Shown here in pieces: positions 35,437 through 44,397 of a stretch of DNA of 64,000 nt. This stretch comes from Donghicola eburneus. GTDB lineage: Bacteria > Pseudomonadota > Alphaproteobacteria > Rhodobacterales > Rhodobacteraceae. The translations under genes were made by a program, and so were the position numbers. Within the stretch, counting starts at the first letter, position 1, and each line of letters begins with the position of its first letter. Under the pieces are notes generated by a model, which saw only the letters and a program-made list of their open reading frames with translations, was not told the DNA's origin and did not search any database. The DNA is taken from contig NZ_FOXY01000005.1 of NCBI RefSeq assembly GCF_900115865.1, positions 186,001 to 250,000 of the forward strand, given 5' to 3'.

Positions 35437-37965
35437 ATGAGTGGTGCAGTGATGTTCCTGATGGGTCTGGCAAGCCTTGGCATTCTGGGTGGATTGTCGG
35501 GCGGCATGGGCTCTGAAGACTCGGGCGAAAGCGATGATGATCGGATCGTCGGTGACGCGGAAGACGACACTCTAGAAGGCGCAGACGGGAACGATCTGCT
35601 GCTTGGCGAAGAGGGGAACGATTTGCTGGACGGCGGGCAGGGCAACGACACCTTGCTTGGCAATAGCGCGACCGAAGAGCGCCTTGAGGCGATCGATGCC
35701 TTGATGGCGGCCCCGAACCTGACTGCGGAAAACTACGAAGAGCTGAACCACATTCTGTCGGCGGCGCCTGATGACGAGAATGACGGCGACGACTCTTACT
35801 ACGGCGGCGATGGCGACGATGTGATCTTTGACGGTCACTCGGATCAGGCTGACGCTGACCGTCTGTACGGCGGGTCGGGCAATGACATTATGATGGACTT
35901 CGACGGCGCGTCGCGCTTCTACGGCGGTCTGGGAAATGACACCATCGTCGCTGTGGATGGATATGCGCCTGCTGCTAAGGGTGCTGACGTCCTGCGCGGT
36001 GACGGCGGAGACGACATTCTGTGGGGTGACGACGGTGACACCATGGCTGGCGGCGCAGGCAACGACCAGTTCAACGTCTATGCGGACTCGCTGATCGAGG
36101 ATACCGCGCAAGACGGCGAAATCGACGACATGGTTGTGATCGACGATTGGGAACAGGGTGAAGACATCATCTTTGACTACGATCCCATGCACGTTCTAAA
36201 TGGCACCCAGAGCCAGATCGAGTTGCGCGTTGAAGAAAATACCGACGAGACCGGTGCCTTTGCCTCTGTCTTCCAAGAGGAAGAGGGGTTGCGGGTGGAA
36301 TTCATGGGCCAAACCGTGATGTTCATAAAACACGCAGACCTGTCGGCGGTGCCTCATATCACGCTGAACCAATATGTGCCCGACTACGAGAACGAAGACT
36401 TCGAAACCCTCGGGAACGGGGCTGATAACACCATGGTGGGCGACTCGACGGCTAACAGCCTGAATGGTGGAGACGGCAACGACTGGATTTCGGGTTACGC
36501 CGAGAGTGACCTGCTTCTTGGCGGCGCGGGTGACGACACGCTGGATGGCGGGACCGAGAGTGACACCCTGATGGGCGGCGATGGTGACGATCTGCTGAAC
36601 GGGGATGACGGTGATGATCACCTGAACGGTCAGGCGGGGAACGATACTCTGAATGGCGGCGCGGGTCTCGACTCTCTGGTTGGTGGCACTGGTAATGACT
36701 CCATGGACGGGGGCGCAGATGACGACACCCTGATCGCGGGCGAAGGTGACGACACACTGGATGGCGGCGCGGGTCTCGACCTGCTCTCCGGTGGCGCAGG
36801 GGCCGACAACATTAACGGCGGCGAGAATGACGACCGGATCACAGGTGACAGCGGCGCGGACACTATTGATGGCGGAGACGGTAACGACTCGATCAATGGC
36901 GGAGACGACGCAGACTTAATCTCTGGCGGTTTTGGGCTGGACTACATCCAAGGTGGTGACGGCGCGGATGTAATCGATGGCGGTGCGGACGATGACCAGA
37001 TTATCGGCGACAGCGGCGCGGACACCATCGAAGGCGGCGAAGGCAATGACACCATCATAGCGGGCACCGGCGAAGATGTCGTGACCGCAGGCAATGGGGA
37101 CGACAGTGTCGAAGGCGGCGATGACAATGACGTGCTCTTTGGTGACCAGCGGACCTTGGATCAGATTGATGACTTGGATGCGTTGGGGGCACACGCGAAC
37201 CTGACATTGTCCAACAGCGACGCTCTGCGGGAATTCCTGTCCTCTTCGCCGGATGGGGATAACGACGGAAACGACACCTATATCGGCGGTGCGGGCGACG
37301 ATATCTTGTATGACGGCTACTCGTTCGCCGAGGTTGACGATGATATCGACTTTGACCGACTCGAGGGTGGCGATGGCAATGACCGGATCTTTGACTTCGA
37401 TGGTAAGTCCGAACTGAACGGCGGTGCTGGGGATGACGTGCTGGTGGCGGTCGAAGGTTTCGAGGCATCTGCAGCCAAAGATGATGACCCGACGGTCATC
37501 GAGAAGTTTGCCGATGTTCTCCGGGGCGGCGACGGAAATGACACTCTGATCGGCGATGATGGCGACACGCTGCAGGGCGGCGCGGGTCAGGACACCTTTG
37601 AAGTCTACATCGACTCCGTGATCAAGGATAACGGCCAGCATTTGATGATGGACGACCTGACCACTATTGACGATTGGGAAGTCGGAGAGACCATCATCAT
37701 TGAGTATGACCCCATGCACTACATGGCCGACGGCCTGAGCGACGAAGAGCTGGAGGCTTTGGAAGCGGATAACCCCGAATTGGAGTTCCGAATGTACCAA
37801 GAGGAAGAGGGTGTGAGCATTTACGTTTCTGCCCCGGATCTGGAAGAGGGCACCTACTCACCATGGCAGGTCTTTGTCAAACATACGACGATTGCGGAGC
37901 TCCAGCCTCATATCGAATTCCGATCCTACGCGGATCCGACATGGGGGACGATCACCCCGCTCTGA
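35437..37965 (+). CDS. Large acidic RTX (calcium-binding) protein with a duplicated module
   Basis: An 842-residue protein rich in Asp and Gly. It opens with a hydrophobic stretch (residues 5-25, VMFLMGLASLGILGGLSGGMG), not a clear cleavable signal. RTX nonapeptides (GGxGxDxLx) fill about 36-75 and 330-570; they bind calcium in a parallel beta-roll. A module of about 250 residues occurs twice, at about 74-314 and 567-838. Each copy contains DGNDTY-like RTX units and then a block with IDDWE-GE-I-YDPMH and QEEEG. Type I secretion is the usual route but no transporter adjoins. The start at 35437 has GAGG 8 bases upstream. Confidence 0.88.
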   Translation: MSGAVMFLMGLASLGILGGLSGGMGSEDSGESDDDRIVGDAEDDTLEGADGNDLLLGEEGNDLLDGGQGNDTLLGNSATEERLEAIDALMAAPNLTAENYEELNHILSAAPDDENDGDDSYYGGDGDDVIFDGHSDQADADRLYGGSGNDIMMDFDGASRFYGGLGNDTIVAVDGYAPAAKGADVLRGDGGDDILWGDDGDTMAGGAGNDQFNVYADSLIEDTAQDGEIDDMVVIDDWEQGEDIIFDYDPMHVLNGTQSQIELRVEENTDETGAFASVFQEEEGLRVEFMGQTVMFIKHADLSAVPHITLNQYVPDYENEDFETLGNGADNTMVGDSTANSLNGGDGNDWISGYAESDLLLGGAGDDTLDGGTESDTLMGGDGDDLLNGDDGDDHLNGQAGNDTLNGGAGLDSLVGGTGNDSMDGGADDDTLIAGEGDDTLDGGAGLDLLSGGAGADNINGGENDDRITGDSGADTIDGGDGNDSINGGDDADLISGGFGLDYIQGGDGADVIDGGADDDQIIGDSGADTIEGGEGNDTIIAGTGEDVVTAGNGDDSVEGGDDNDVLFGDQRTLDQIDDLDALGAHANLTLSNSDALREFLSSSPDGDNDGNDTYIGGAGDDILYDGYSFAEVDDDIDFDRLEGGDGNDRIFDFDGKSELNGGAGDDVLVAVEGFEASAAKDDDPTVIEKFADVLRGGDGNDTLIGDDGDTLQGGAGQDTFEVYIDSVIKDNGQHLMMDDLTTIDDWEVGETIIIEYDPMHYMADGLSDEELEALEADNPELEFRMYQEEEGVSIYVSAPDLEEGTYSPWQVFVKHTTIAELQPHIEFRSYADPTWGTITPL

Positions 37966-37984
37966 CAAGATTTGGTGTGAAACA

Positions 37985-38012
37985 GGGGGCGCAGTGGCAA
38001 TTGCGCCCCCTT
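37985..38012 (+). terminator. Terminator-like hairpin after the RTX gene
   Basis: A perfect 9-bp stem (GGGGGCGCA with TGCGCCCCC) and 8-nt loop lie 20 bp past the stop. The following T stretch is weak (TTCGCCTT). Confidence 0.6.
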
Positions 38013-38096
38013 CGCCTTGCAATGGGCCAGAGGCGCGCATAGGTTCCGCCCGACACATTTCGGGCGCTGCCCGCCGATTACAAAGGAACCATCCCA

Positions 38097-38381
38097 ATGG
38101 AAGCATTTGCGCAGTTCGTGCCTCTGATCCTCATCTTCGCGATCATGTACTTCCTGCTGATCCGTCCCCAGCAGAAAAAGATGAAAGAGCACCAGAACAT
38201 GGTCTCTAACCTGCGCCGCGGCGATCAGGTTGTTACGCAGGGCGGTGTTATCGGCAAGGTTTCGAAAGTCAAAGACGACAACGAAGTCGAAGTTGAGATT
38301 GCAGAGAATGTGAAGGTCCGCGTTGTCAAAGCGACCATCACGCAGGTTCTCAGCAAGACCGAGCCTGCCAAGGCCGAGTAA
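38097..38381 (+). CDS. yajC: Preprotein translocase accessory subunit YajC
   Basis: A 94-residue single-pass inner-membrane protein of the SecDF-YajC complex. It has one N-terminal helix (FVPLILIFAIMYFLLIRPQQ) and the conserved cytoplasmic LRRGDQVVTQGGVIGKV and DNEVEVEIAENVKVRVVKATI. Its ATG at 38097 has AAGGAAC upstream. It starts the yajC-secD-secF run, 31 bp before secD. Confidence 0.95.
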   Translation: MEAFAQFVPLILIFAIMYFLLIRPQQKKMKEHQNMVSNLRRGDQVVTQGGVIGKVSKVKDDNEVEVEIAENVKVRVVKATITQVLSKTEPAKAE

Positions 38382-38412
38382 TCCGTCACTCGTTTTCAAT
38401 AAGGGGCAGTCA

Positions 38413-40074
38413 ATGCTGCAACTCGAGTTGTGGAAGCGCATCCTGATCTGGGGGCTCGTGGCCGCCGGATTGGTGCTTGCGCTGCCAAACCTGTTCTACT
38501 CTCGCGTGGAACAGTCTAACGATGCCATTGCCGCGATCGAGGCGGGCATTGACACACCGGAAAACCAAGAGATCGCGGCCCAGTGGCCGTCCTTTTTGCC
38601 GTCGGGCTTGATCAATCTGGGTCTCGACCTGCGCGGCGGGGCGCACTTGCTGGCCGAGGTCAAGGTCGAGGACGTCTATGCGCAGCGGATGGAGGCCTTG
38701 TGGCCCGAAGTCCGCGACGCTTTGCGCGACGAGCGGGCCACTGTTGGCACCATTCGCCTTCAAGAGAGCGCGCCGGGCATTCTGCGGGTACGCATTAGCC
38801 AGCCTGACGGCATGGCCACCGCGATCCAGACCGTCGAAGGTCTGGCGCGTCCGGTCACTAGCCTGACCGGCGCTGGCGCGACCGATCTGGCCGTCAGCTC
38901 TGACGGCGCCGATGTGGTGGTTCAACTGTCCGACGCTGAAAAGCAGGCGACAGACCAGCGCACGCTGAGCCAAGCGCTGGAAATCATTCGCCGCCGGATC
39001 GACGAGGTTGGCACACGCGAGCCGACGATCCTGCGCCAAGGTACCGACCGCATCCTAATTCAGGTGCCCGGTATCGGCAGCGCCGACGAAGTCAAAGAGA
39101 TCATTGGCACCACCGCGCAGTTGACCTTCCAGCCTGTGATCAGCCGCACCACCAATGCAGAGACCAGCCCCGGCGTGGGCAACGAACTCTTGCCTGCGGT
39201 GGACGAGCCCGGCCTATTCTACGTGCTGGAGCAAGCGCCTGTCGTGACCGGCGAGCAGCTGACCGACGCGCAGCCAAGCTTTGATCAGAATGGCCGTCCT
39301 GCGGTGAACTTCCGCTTTAATCCCCAAGGGGCGCGCAAGTTCGGCGACTACACGGCGGCCAACATCGGCAGCCCCTTTGCCATCGTTCTTGATGGCGAGG
39401 TGATCAGCGCCCCCACCATCCAGAGCCACATTCCGGGCGGTAGCGGCATTATCACCGGTAACTTCACCATCGAAGAAAGCACCAATCTCGCGGTTCTGTT
39501 GCGGGCAGGGGCTTTGCCTGCGGGTATGGACTTCCTCGAGGAACGGACCATCGGGCCGGAACTGGGGCAGGACAGCATCGATGCAGGTAAACTGGCCTGT
39601 ATGGTCGCGGGTATCGCCGTTCTGGTGTTCATGTTCGCCAGCTATGGCCTGTTCGGGATTTTCGCCAACATCGCATTGATCATCAACGTGGCCATGGTTT
39701 TCGGCGTTCTGTCGATGCTGGGGGCGACCCTGACATTGCCGGGCATCGCGGGCATCGTTTTGACAATCGGTATGGCGGTGGACGCCAACGTGCTGATTTT
39801 CGAACGTATCCGCGAAGAGTTGAAAACCGCCAAGGGTCCGGCGCGGGCAATCTCCTTGGGCTATGAAAAGGCTCTGAGCGCGATTGTCGACGCCAACATT
39901 ACCACCTTGATCACAGCGGTGATCCTGTTTGCAGCTGGCTCTGGTCCTGTGCGCGGCTTTGCCGTCACGCTGGGTCTGGGCATCATCACATCGGTCTTTA
40001 CCGCTATATACGTGACGCGCCTGCTGGTCGTCATGTGGTTCGAGCGGAAACGTCCGAGAACCATCGAGGTCTGA
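38413..40074 (+). CDS. secD: Protein translocase subunit SecD
   Basis: SecD uses the proton gradient to help pull proteins through SecYEG into the periplasm. The 553-residue protein has helix 1 (ILIWGLVAAGLVLALPNLFY), the large periplasmic P1 domain with LGLDLRGGAHLLAEV, and a C-terminal five-helix block. Conserved sequences are GMAVDANVLIFERIREELK and AISLGYEKALSAIVDANITT. The ATG at 38413 (MLQLELWKRIL) is preferred with GGGGCAG upstream over the 30-codon extension. Confidence 0.96.
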   Translation: MLQLELWKRILIWGLVAAGLVLALPNLFYSRVEQSNDAIAAIEAGIDTPENQEIAAQWPSFLPSGLINLGLDLRGGAHLLAEVKVEDVYAQRMEALWPEVRDALRDERATVGTIRLQESAPGILRVRISQPDGMATAIQTVEGLARPVTSLTGAGATDLAVSSDGADVVVQLSDAEKQATDQRTLSQALEIIRRRIDEVGTREPTILRQGTDRILIQVPGIGSADEVKEIIGTTAQLTFQPVISRTTNAETSPGVGNELLPAVDEPGLFYVLEQAPVVTGEQLTDAQPSFDQNGRPAVNFRFNPQGARKFGDYTAANIGSPFAIVLDGEVISAPTIQSHIPGGSGIITGNFTIEESTNLAVLLRAGALPAGMDFLEERTIGPELGQDSIDAGKLACMVAGIAVLVFMFASYGLFGIFANIALIINVAMVFGVLSMLGATLTLPGIAGIVLTIGMAVDANVLIFERIREELKTAKGPARAISLGYEKALSAIVDANITTLITAVILFAAGSGPVRGFAVTLGLGIITSVFTAIYVTRLLVVMWFERKRPRTIEV

Positions 40075-40075
40075 T

Positions 40076-41047
40076 ATGCGTCTGAAACTCGTACCACAGG
40101 AAACAAAGTGGGACTTCTTTGGTCGCGGCAAGCTGTGGCTTGGGATTTCGATCCTGATGATCTTTGTCGCGCTGGCCAGCTTCTTGCTGCAGGGCCTGAA
40201 CTACGGCATCGACTTCCGTGGTGGTACTACCATCCGGACCGAGAGCACGCAGCCGGTTGATGTGGGGGCCTATCGAGACGCCCTGTCGCCGCTGGAACTG
40301 GGGGACATCACCATCACAGAGGTGTTTGATCCCAGCTTCGAGGCAGACCAGCATGTCGCGATGATTCGTATTCAGGCGCAGGACGACACCGAATCTGTCA
40401 GCGCCGAGATGATCGCGAATGTCGAAGCGGCTCTGACGACCGTGACGCCTGATGTGAAGTTCCTGTCCGTCGAGAGCGTTGGCCCCAAAGTCTCTGGCGA
40501 GCTGATCCAGACGGCCGTACTGGCTGTGATCGCCGCGATTGGTACTGTGCTTGTGTACATCTGGCTGCGGTTCGAATGGCAGTTTGCCTTGGGTGCCGTG
40601 GTTGCGCTGGTGCACGACGTGGTTCTGACAATCGGCATCTTCTCGGAGCTGCAGATCCGCTTTGACCTTGCGATCATCGCGGCGCTGCTGACCATCGTTG
40701 GCTATTCGCTGAACGATACCGTGGTTGTCTTTGACCGCGTTCGCGAGAACCTGCGCAAGTACAAGAAGATGAGCCTGAAGGACCTGCTCAACCTGTCGAT
40801 CAACGAGACCTTGAGCCGGACATTTATGACCTCGTTCACCACACTTGTGGCGCTGATTGCGCTGCTGGTTCTAGGGGGCGACGTGATCCGCGGGTTTGTC
40901 TTTGCGATGACCTGGGGGATCGTGGTCGGTACCTACAGTTCGATCTTTGTCGCCTCGACCATCCTGCTGGTCTTGGGGGTCAAGCGGGACTGGACCAAGG
41001 ACAAGGGCAGTCAAGAAGGCAACCAGTTTGCCAATATCGACGCCTAA
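40076..41047 (+). CDS. secF: Protein translocase subunit SecF
   Basis: SecF is the partner of SecD. The 323-residue protein has helix 1, a short periplasmic domain (LNYGIDFRGGTTIRTES), and helices 2-6 with GYSLNDTVVVFDRVRENLR and SINETLSRTFMTSFTTL. It starts 2 bp after the secD stop. A strong terminator follows directly. Confidence 0.96.
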   Translation: MRLKLVPQETKWDFFGRGKLWLGISILMIFVALASFLLQGLNYGIDFRGGTTIRTESTQPVDVGAYRDALSPLELGDITITEVFDPSFEADQHVAMIRIQAQDDTESVSAEMIANVEAALTTVTPDVKFLSVESVGPKVSGELIQTAVLAVIAAIGTVLVYIWLRFEWQFALGAVVALVHDVVLTIGIFSELQIRFDLAIIAALLTIVGYSLNDTVVVFDRVRENLRKYKKMSLKDLLNLSINETLSRTFMTSFTTLVALIALLVLGGDVIRGFVFAMTWGIVVGTYSSIFVASTILLVLGVKRDWTKDKGSQEGNQFANIDA

Positions 41048-41060
41048 GTGCACAATGCGA

Positions 41061-41087
41061 GGCGCGGGTCACTCCCGCGCCTTTTTC
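41061..41087 (+). terminator. Terminator of yajC-secDF
   Basis: A perfect 8-bp stem (GGCGCGGG with CCCGCGCC) and 5-nt loop are followed by TTTTTCTTT. The Mth938 gene begins only 24 bp later, so it must have read-through or its own promoter. Confidence 0.9.
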
Positions 41088-41110
41088 TTTGGACGAGCGG
41101 AGAGTTTCCA

Positions 41111-41464
41111 ATGCGCATGAACGAAGTGTCCTTTACCGACGCGATGCCCGTTGACGGGTACGGCCCCGGGTTTTTCCGTGTCGGCGGTCAGGTGGTCGAA
41201 GGCGCTGTGCTGCTGTCCGATACAGGCATTGCGCCTTGGGGCGGGTATGCGGATGCCGAAAGCCTGATGGCGCTGGTGGGCGACGTGGATGTGCTGTTCA
41301 TCGGCACGGGCGCGGATGTCGCACATATTCCAGCGGATTTGCGGTCCCGGTTGGAAGAGGCAGGGCTTGGGGTCGAGTCGATGACGTCCCCTGCGGCGTG
41401 CCGGACCTATAACGTTCTGCTGAGCGAAGGGCGCCGGATTGCGGCGGCGCTGCTGCCTGTTTGA
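41111..41464 (+). CDS. Mth938-like domain protein (DUF498/NDUFAF3 family)
   Basis: A 117-residue protein of the family that includes the mitochondrial complex I assembly factor NDUFAF3. Markers are DGYGPGFFRVGGQVVEGAVLL, DVLFIGTGADVAHIP and a C-terminal TYNVLLSEGRRIAAALLPV. It lies between secF and ccmA, the usual place in this family. The ATG at 41111 has GGAGAG upstream. The exact molecular role in bacteria is not known. Confidence 0.9.
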   Translation: MRMNEVSFTDAMPVDGYGPGFFRVGGQVVEGAVLLSDTGIAPWGGYADAESLMALVGDVDVLFIGTGADVAHIPADLRSRLEEAGLGVESMTSPAACRTYNVLLSEGRRIAAALLPV

Positions 41465-41492
41465 GGGCAGGGCCTTTGGCGGGCGCTGGTGC

Positions 41493-41520
41493 CGTGAGTA
41501 TTTTCTCAAAGCAGAAAGAT
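41493..41520 (+). repeat. Degenerate copy C of the intergenic repeat
   Basis: Only the right-hand half is recognisable: GTGAGTATTTTCTCAAAGC followed by AGAAAGATG. The GC-rich hairpin block is lost. It follows the Mth938 gene. Confidence 0.45.
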
Positions 41521-41608
41521 GCAGGGCAGCGGGTATTGCCTAGGCTGCGGCGGAATGCGCATAAGGTTGCGCTTTTCCTGAATGCGGCGCTGGGGTAGGT
41601 CTGTGGCG

Positions 41609-42226
41609 ATGGACCTGATTGTATCTGATCTGACAGTTGCGCGCGGCGGAGTGCCGGTGCTGGAGGGGGTAAGCTTTGTGCTGACCTCTGGTGCGGCATT
41701 GGTGCTGCGCGGGCCGAATGGGGCGGGGAAAACCACGCTGCTGAGAACGGTTGCGGGATTGCAGCCACCCATGGTGGGGACGGTTTCTGGCGCCGAAGAT
41801 AGGATTGCCTATGCGGCCCATGCGGATGGGATCAAGCAGGTTCTGACCGTGGCCGAGAACCTATCGCTATGGGCGGATGTGTTCGGACAGTCGGATGTCG
41901 AGCCCGCGCTTGCGGCGTTCAATCTGGGGGACTTGCGGGATCGCGCTGCGGGTAGTTTGTCGGCAGGGCAGAAGCGTCGGTTGGGGCTGGCGCGGCTGAT
42001 GGTGACGGGCCGGCCGGTCTGGGTTCTGGACGAGCCGACAGTATCGCTCGATGTGGCATCGGTTGCGCTCTTTGCAGATGCCGTTCGGGCGCATCTGGCG
42101 GCTGGTGGCAGTGCGCTGATGGCGACCCATATTGATCTGGGGCTTGAGGCCGAGGTGCTGGACGTGACGCCGCACAAGGCCGTCTTGAGCACTGCGATCG
42201 AAGATTTTGACGAGGCCTTTCTGTGA
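41609..42226 (+). CDS. ccmA: Heme exporter ATP-binding protein CcmA
   Basis: CcmA is the ATPase of the CcmABCD complex that releases holo-CcmE in cytochrome c maturation. The 205-residue protein has Walker [12 protein letters not shown] near residue 36, signature [14 protein letters not shown], and Walker [13 protein letters not shown]. The ATG at 41609 gives [14 protein letters not shown] as in the family; it is preferred to the upstream ATG at 41582. It overlaps ccmB by 4 bp. Confidence 0.95.
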   Translation: MDLIVSDLTVARGGVPVLEGVSFVLTSGAALVLRGPNGAGKTTLLRTVAGLQPPMVGTVSGAEDRIAYAAHADGIKQVLTVAENLSLWADVFGQSDVEPALAAFNLGDLRDRAAGSLSAGQKRRLGLARLMVTGRPVWVLDEPTVSLDVASVALFADAVRAHLAAGGSALMATHIDLGLEAEVLDVTPHKAVLSTAIEDFDEAFL

Positions 42227-42879
42227 TTGCACTGCTGGTACGTGATCTTCGCCTTGCGGTGCGGGCAGGGGGCGGCTTTGGGCTGGGACTTGCGTTCTTT
42301 TTGATCGTGGTCGTGCTGGTGCCCTTTGGCGTCGGGCCGGAAAGTGGGCTGCTGTCCAAGATCGCGCCGGGCGTGCTGTGGATCGGGGCCTTGCTGGCCT
42401 GTCTGCTGTCTTTGGACCGGATTTTCGCGCTGGACTGGGAGGACGGATCGCTGGATTTGCTGGCGACTGCGCCTGTGCCGCTGGAAGGGATCGTGTCGAT
42501 GAAGGCGCTTGCCCATTGGTTGACTACGGGCTTGCCGCTGGTGCTGGCCGCGCCTGCGCTCGGGGTGCTCTTGAGTTTGCCCCAACAGGGCTATGTGTGG
42601 CTGGTTGCGTCGCTGGCTATGGGGACCCCTGCGCTGAGCGTGATCGGGACGTTTGGCGCGGCGCTGACCGTGGGGATCAAGCGGGGCGGGCTGCTGCTTT
42701 CGCTTTTGGTGCTGCCGCTTTATGTGCCGACGCTGATTTTCGGCGCAGAGGTGGCGCGCCGCGGGGCCGAAGGGTTCGAGGTCATGACCCCGCTCCTGAT
42801 GCTTGGGGGGATCACCTTTGGCACCCTCGCGCTTTTGCCATTTGCCAGCGCTGCCGTTTTGCGCATTAACCTGAGATAA
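42223..42879 (+). CDS. ccmB: Heme exporter permease CcmB
   Basis: A 218-residue inner-membrane protein with about six helices, partner of CcmA. It has [21 protein letters not shown] at the start, [20 protein letters not shown] in the central cytoplasmic loop, and [20 protein letters not shown] later. GTG at 42223 overlaps the ccmA stop (GTGA). Confidence 0.94.
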   Translation: MIALLVRDLRLAVRAGGGFGLGLAFFLIVVVLVPFGVGPESGLLSKIAPGVLWIGALLACLLSLDRIFALDWEDGSLDLLATAPVPLEGIVSMKALAHWLTTGLPLVLAAPALGVLLSLPQQGYVWLVASLAMGTPALSVIGTFGAALTVGIKRGGLLLSLLVLPLYVPTLIFGAEVARRGAEGFEVMTPLLMLGGITFGTLALLPFASAAVLRINLR

Positions 42880-42915
42880 GCCCGTCCGGGCCACCGATCT
42901 GGAAAGGGAGCTTTC

Positions 42916-43644
42916 ATGTCGATCTGGCAATACGCCAACCCGAAGAAATTCATGGATACCACGGGGCCGCTGCTGCCGTGGATCGGCGGCGCGTCGCTCT
43001 TGTGCATTGTGACGGGGCTGGTCTGGGGCTTCTTCTTTACCCCGGACGATTACCGTCAGGGCTCGACCGTCAAGATCATTTACCTGCATGTGCCGTCGGC
43101 GCTGATGGCGATTAATGCGTGGTTCATGATGTTGGTGGCCAGCCTGATCTGGCTGATCCGTCGCCACCACGTGAGCGCGCTGGCGGCCAAGGCGGCGGCG
43201 CCTGTGGGCGCGACCATGACCGTGATTGCCTTGTTGACCGGCGCGATTTGGGGCCAGCCCATGTGGGGGACTTGGTGGGCTTGGGATCCGCGTCTGACGT
43301 CGTTCCTTGTGCTGTTCCTGTTCTATCTGGGCTACATGGCACTGTGGGCAGCGATCGAGAACGACGACACCGCCGCCGACCTGACCAGCATTCTGTGCCT
43401 TGTGGGGTCGGTCTTTGCGGTGCTGTCGCGCTATGCGGTGAACTTCTGGAACCAAGGGCTGCATCAGGGCGCGTCCCTGAGCCTGGATAAAGAGGAGAAC
43501 GTGGCGGACGTGTTCTACTATCCGCTGCTGGTGTCGATTGCGGGCTTTGTCCTGCTGTTCATCTTCCTTGTGTTCCTAGGCACCCACACTGAAATCCGGG
43601 CGCGCCGTATGCGTGCGCTGCTGGCACGGGAGAGAATGGTTTGA
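42916..43644 (+). CDS. ccmC: Heme-handling protein CcmC
   Basis: CcmC delivers heme to CcmE at the periplasmic face. The 242-residue protein has six membrane helices and the tryptophan-rich WWD signature WGTWWAWDPRLTSFLVLFLF near residue 117. Heme-axial histidines are present in YLHVPSALMA and the later WNQGLHQGASLS region. The ATG at 42916 has AAAGGGAG upstream. It overlaps ccmD by one base. Confidence 0.96.
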   Translation: MSIWQYANPKKFMDTTGPLLPWIGGASLLCIVTGLVWGFFFTPDDYRQGSTVKIIYLHVPSALMAINAWFMMLVASLIWLIRRHHVSALAAKAAAPVGATMTVIALLTGAIWGQPMWGTWWAWDPRLTSFLVLFLFYLGYMALWAAIENDDTAADLTSILCLVGSVFAVLSRYAVNFWNQGLHQGASLSLDKEENVADVFYYPLLVSIAGFVLLFIFLVFLGTHTEIRARRMRALLARERMV

Positions 43645-43799
43645 TGCCTGATCTTGGGAAATATGCGGACGCGGTTCTGTCGTCCTATGCGCTGTCTTTG
43701 CTGCTCGTGTTCGCTTTGGTCGGATGGGCCGTGATGCGGTCGCGCAAGACCCGCGCGGCGCTGGCAGAGGTGGAAGAGAGGATGAAAGGCCGTGGCTAA
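43644..43799 (+). CDS. ccmD: Heme exporter protein CcmD
   Basis: A 51-residue single-pass protein that stabilises CcmC-CcmE-CcmAB. It begins MPDLGKYADAVLSSYALS, has one helix (LLLVFALVGWAVM) and a basic tail (RSRKTRAALAEVEERMKG). Its ATG shares the final base of the ccmC stop, and its stop overlaps the ccmG start by 8 bp. It was identified by this position and by the family pattern. Confidence 0.92.
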   Translation: MPDLGKYADAVLSSYALSLLLVFALVGWAVMRSRKTRAALAEVEERMKGRG

Positions 43800-44325
43800 G
43801 TTGTCTCCTTTAATGATTTTGCCGCCCGTGATTTTCGGGGGGCTGGCCGCCATGTTCTATGTGGGCATGATGCGCGAAGACCCCGAGAGCCTGCCGAGTG
43901 CGCAGATCGGGCGCGAGGTACCGGTGGTTTCGGTGACGCCGCTTGGCGGGGATCTGCCCTTTACCATCGAGGATCTGAAGGATGGCGAGGTCAAGCTGGT
44001 GAACTTTTGGGCCAGCTGGTGCGCGCCGTGTCGGGTCGAGCATCCGATGCTGACGGACTTGGCTGAGGAAGGCATTCCGATCTACGGCGTGAACTACAAG
44101 GACAAGCCAGAAGCGGCGATGAAGTTTTTGGCCGAGCTTGGCAATCCTTATTCCGCGATCGGGGCGGATGAGTCGGGCCGGATGGCGTTGGAGTGGGGCG
44201 TTTATGGTGTGCCCGAAACTTACTTGATCAACGGCGATGGCCAGATTGTCACGCGGATCGCGGGCCCGCTCTTGGAACGGAACGTGGCAGACACCCTTCG
44301 TCCTGCCATCGAAGCGGCCCAATAA
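43792..44325 (+). CDS. ccmG: Cytochrome c maturation thioredoxin CcmG/DsbE
   Basis: CcmG reduces apocytochrome c so that heme can be attached. The 177-residue protein is anchored by an N-terminal helix (LMILPPVIFGGLAAMFYVG). Its thioredoxin fold has the redox motif WASWCAPC (Cys77 and Cys80), and the later GVYGVPETYLINGDG with the cis-proline. A GTG start at 43792 inside ccmD is used. It ends the ccmABCDG operon. Confidence 0.95.
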   Translation: MAKLSPLMILPPVIFGGLAAMFYVGMMREDPESLPSAQIGREVPVVSVTPLGGDLPFTIEDLKDGEVKLVNFWASWCAPCRVEHPMLTDLAEEGIPIYGVNYKDKPEAAMKFLAELGNPYSAIGADESGRMALEWGVYGVPETYLINGDGQIVTRIAGPLLERNVADTLRPAIEAAQ

Positions 44326-44337
44326 CATTGTCAAAAG

Positions 44338-44367
44338 GAGCGCGCCTCAGGGTGAGGCGCGCGCTCT
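44338..44367. terminator. Hairpin between convergent ccmG and the chemoreceptor-like gene
   Basis: A 10-bp stem (GCGCGCCTCA with TGAGGCGCGC) with a 2-nt centre lies 12 bp past ccmG. No good T-run follows on the plus strand; on the minus strand CTTTTG follows. It may serve both genes. Confidence 0.6.
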
Positions 44368-44397
44368 ATCTGTCTGGGATTGCGGTGCAATCCGGTG

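Noticed and set aside
35437-37965. Repetitive DNA that could be taken for a CRISPR array or satellite
   Set aside because: The repeats are 27-bp imperfect coding repeats for RTX nonapeptides in one open frame, without spacers.
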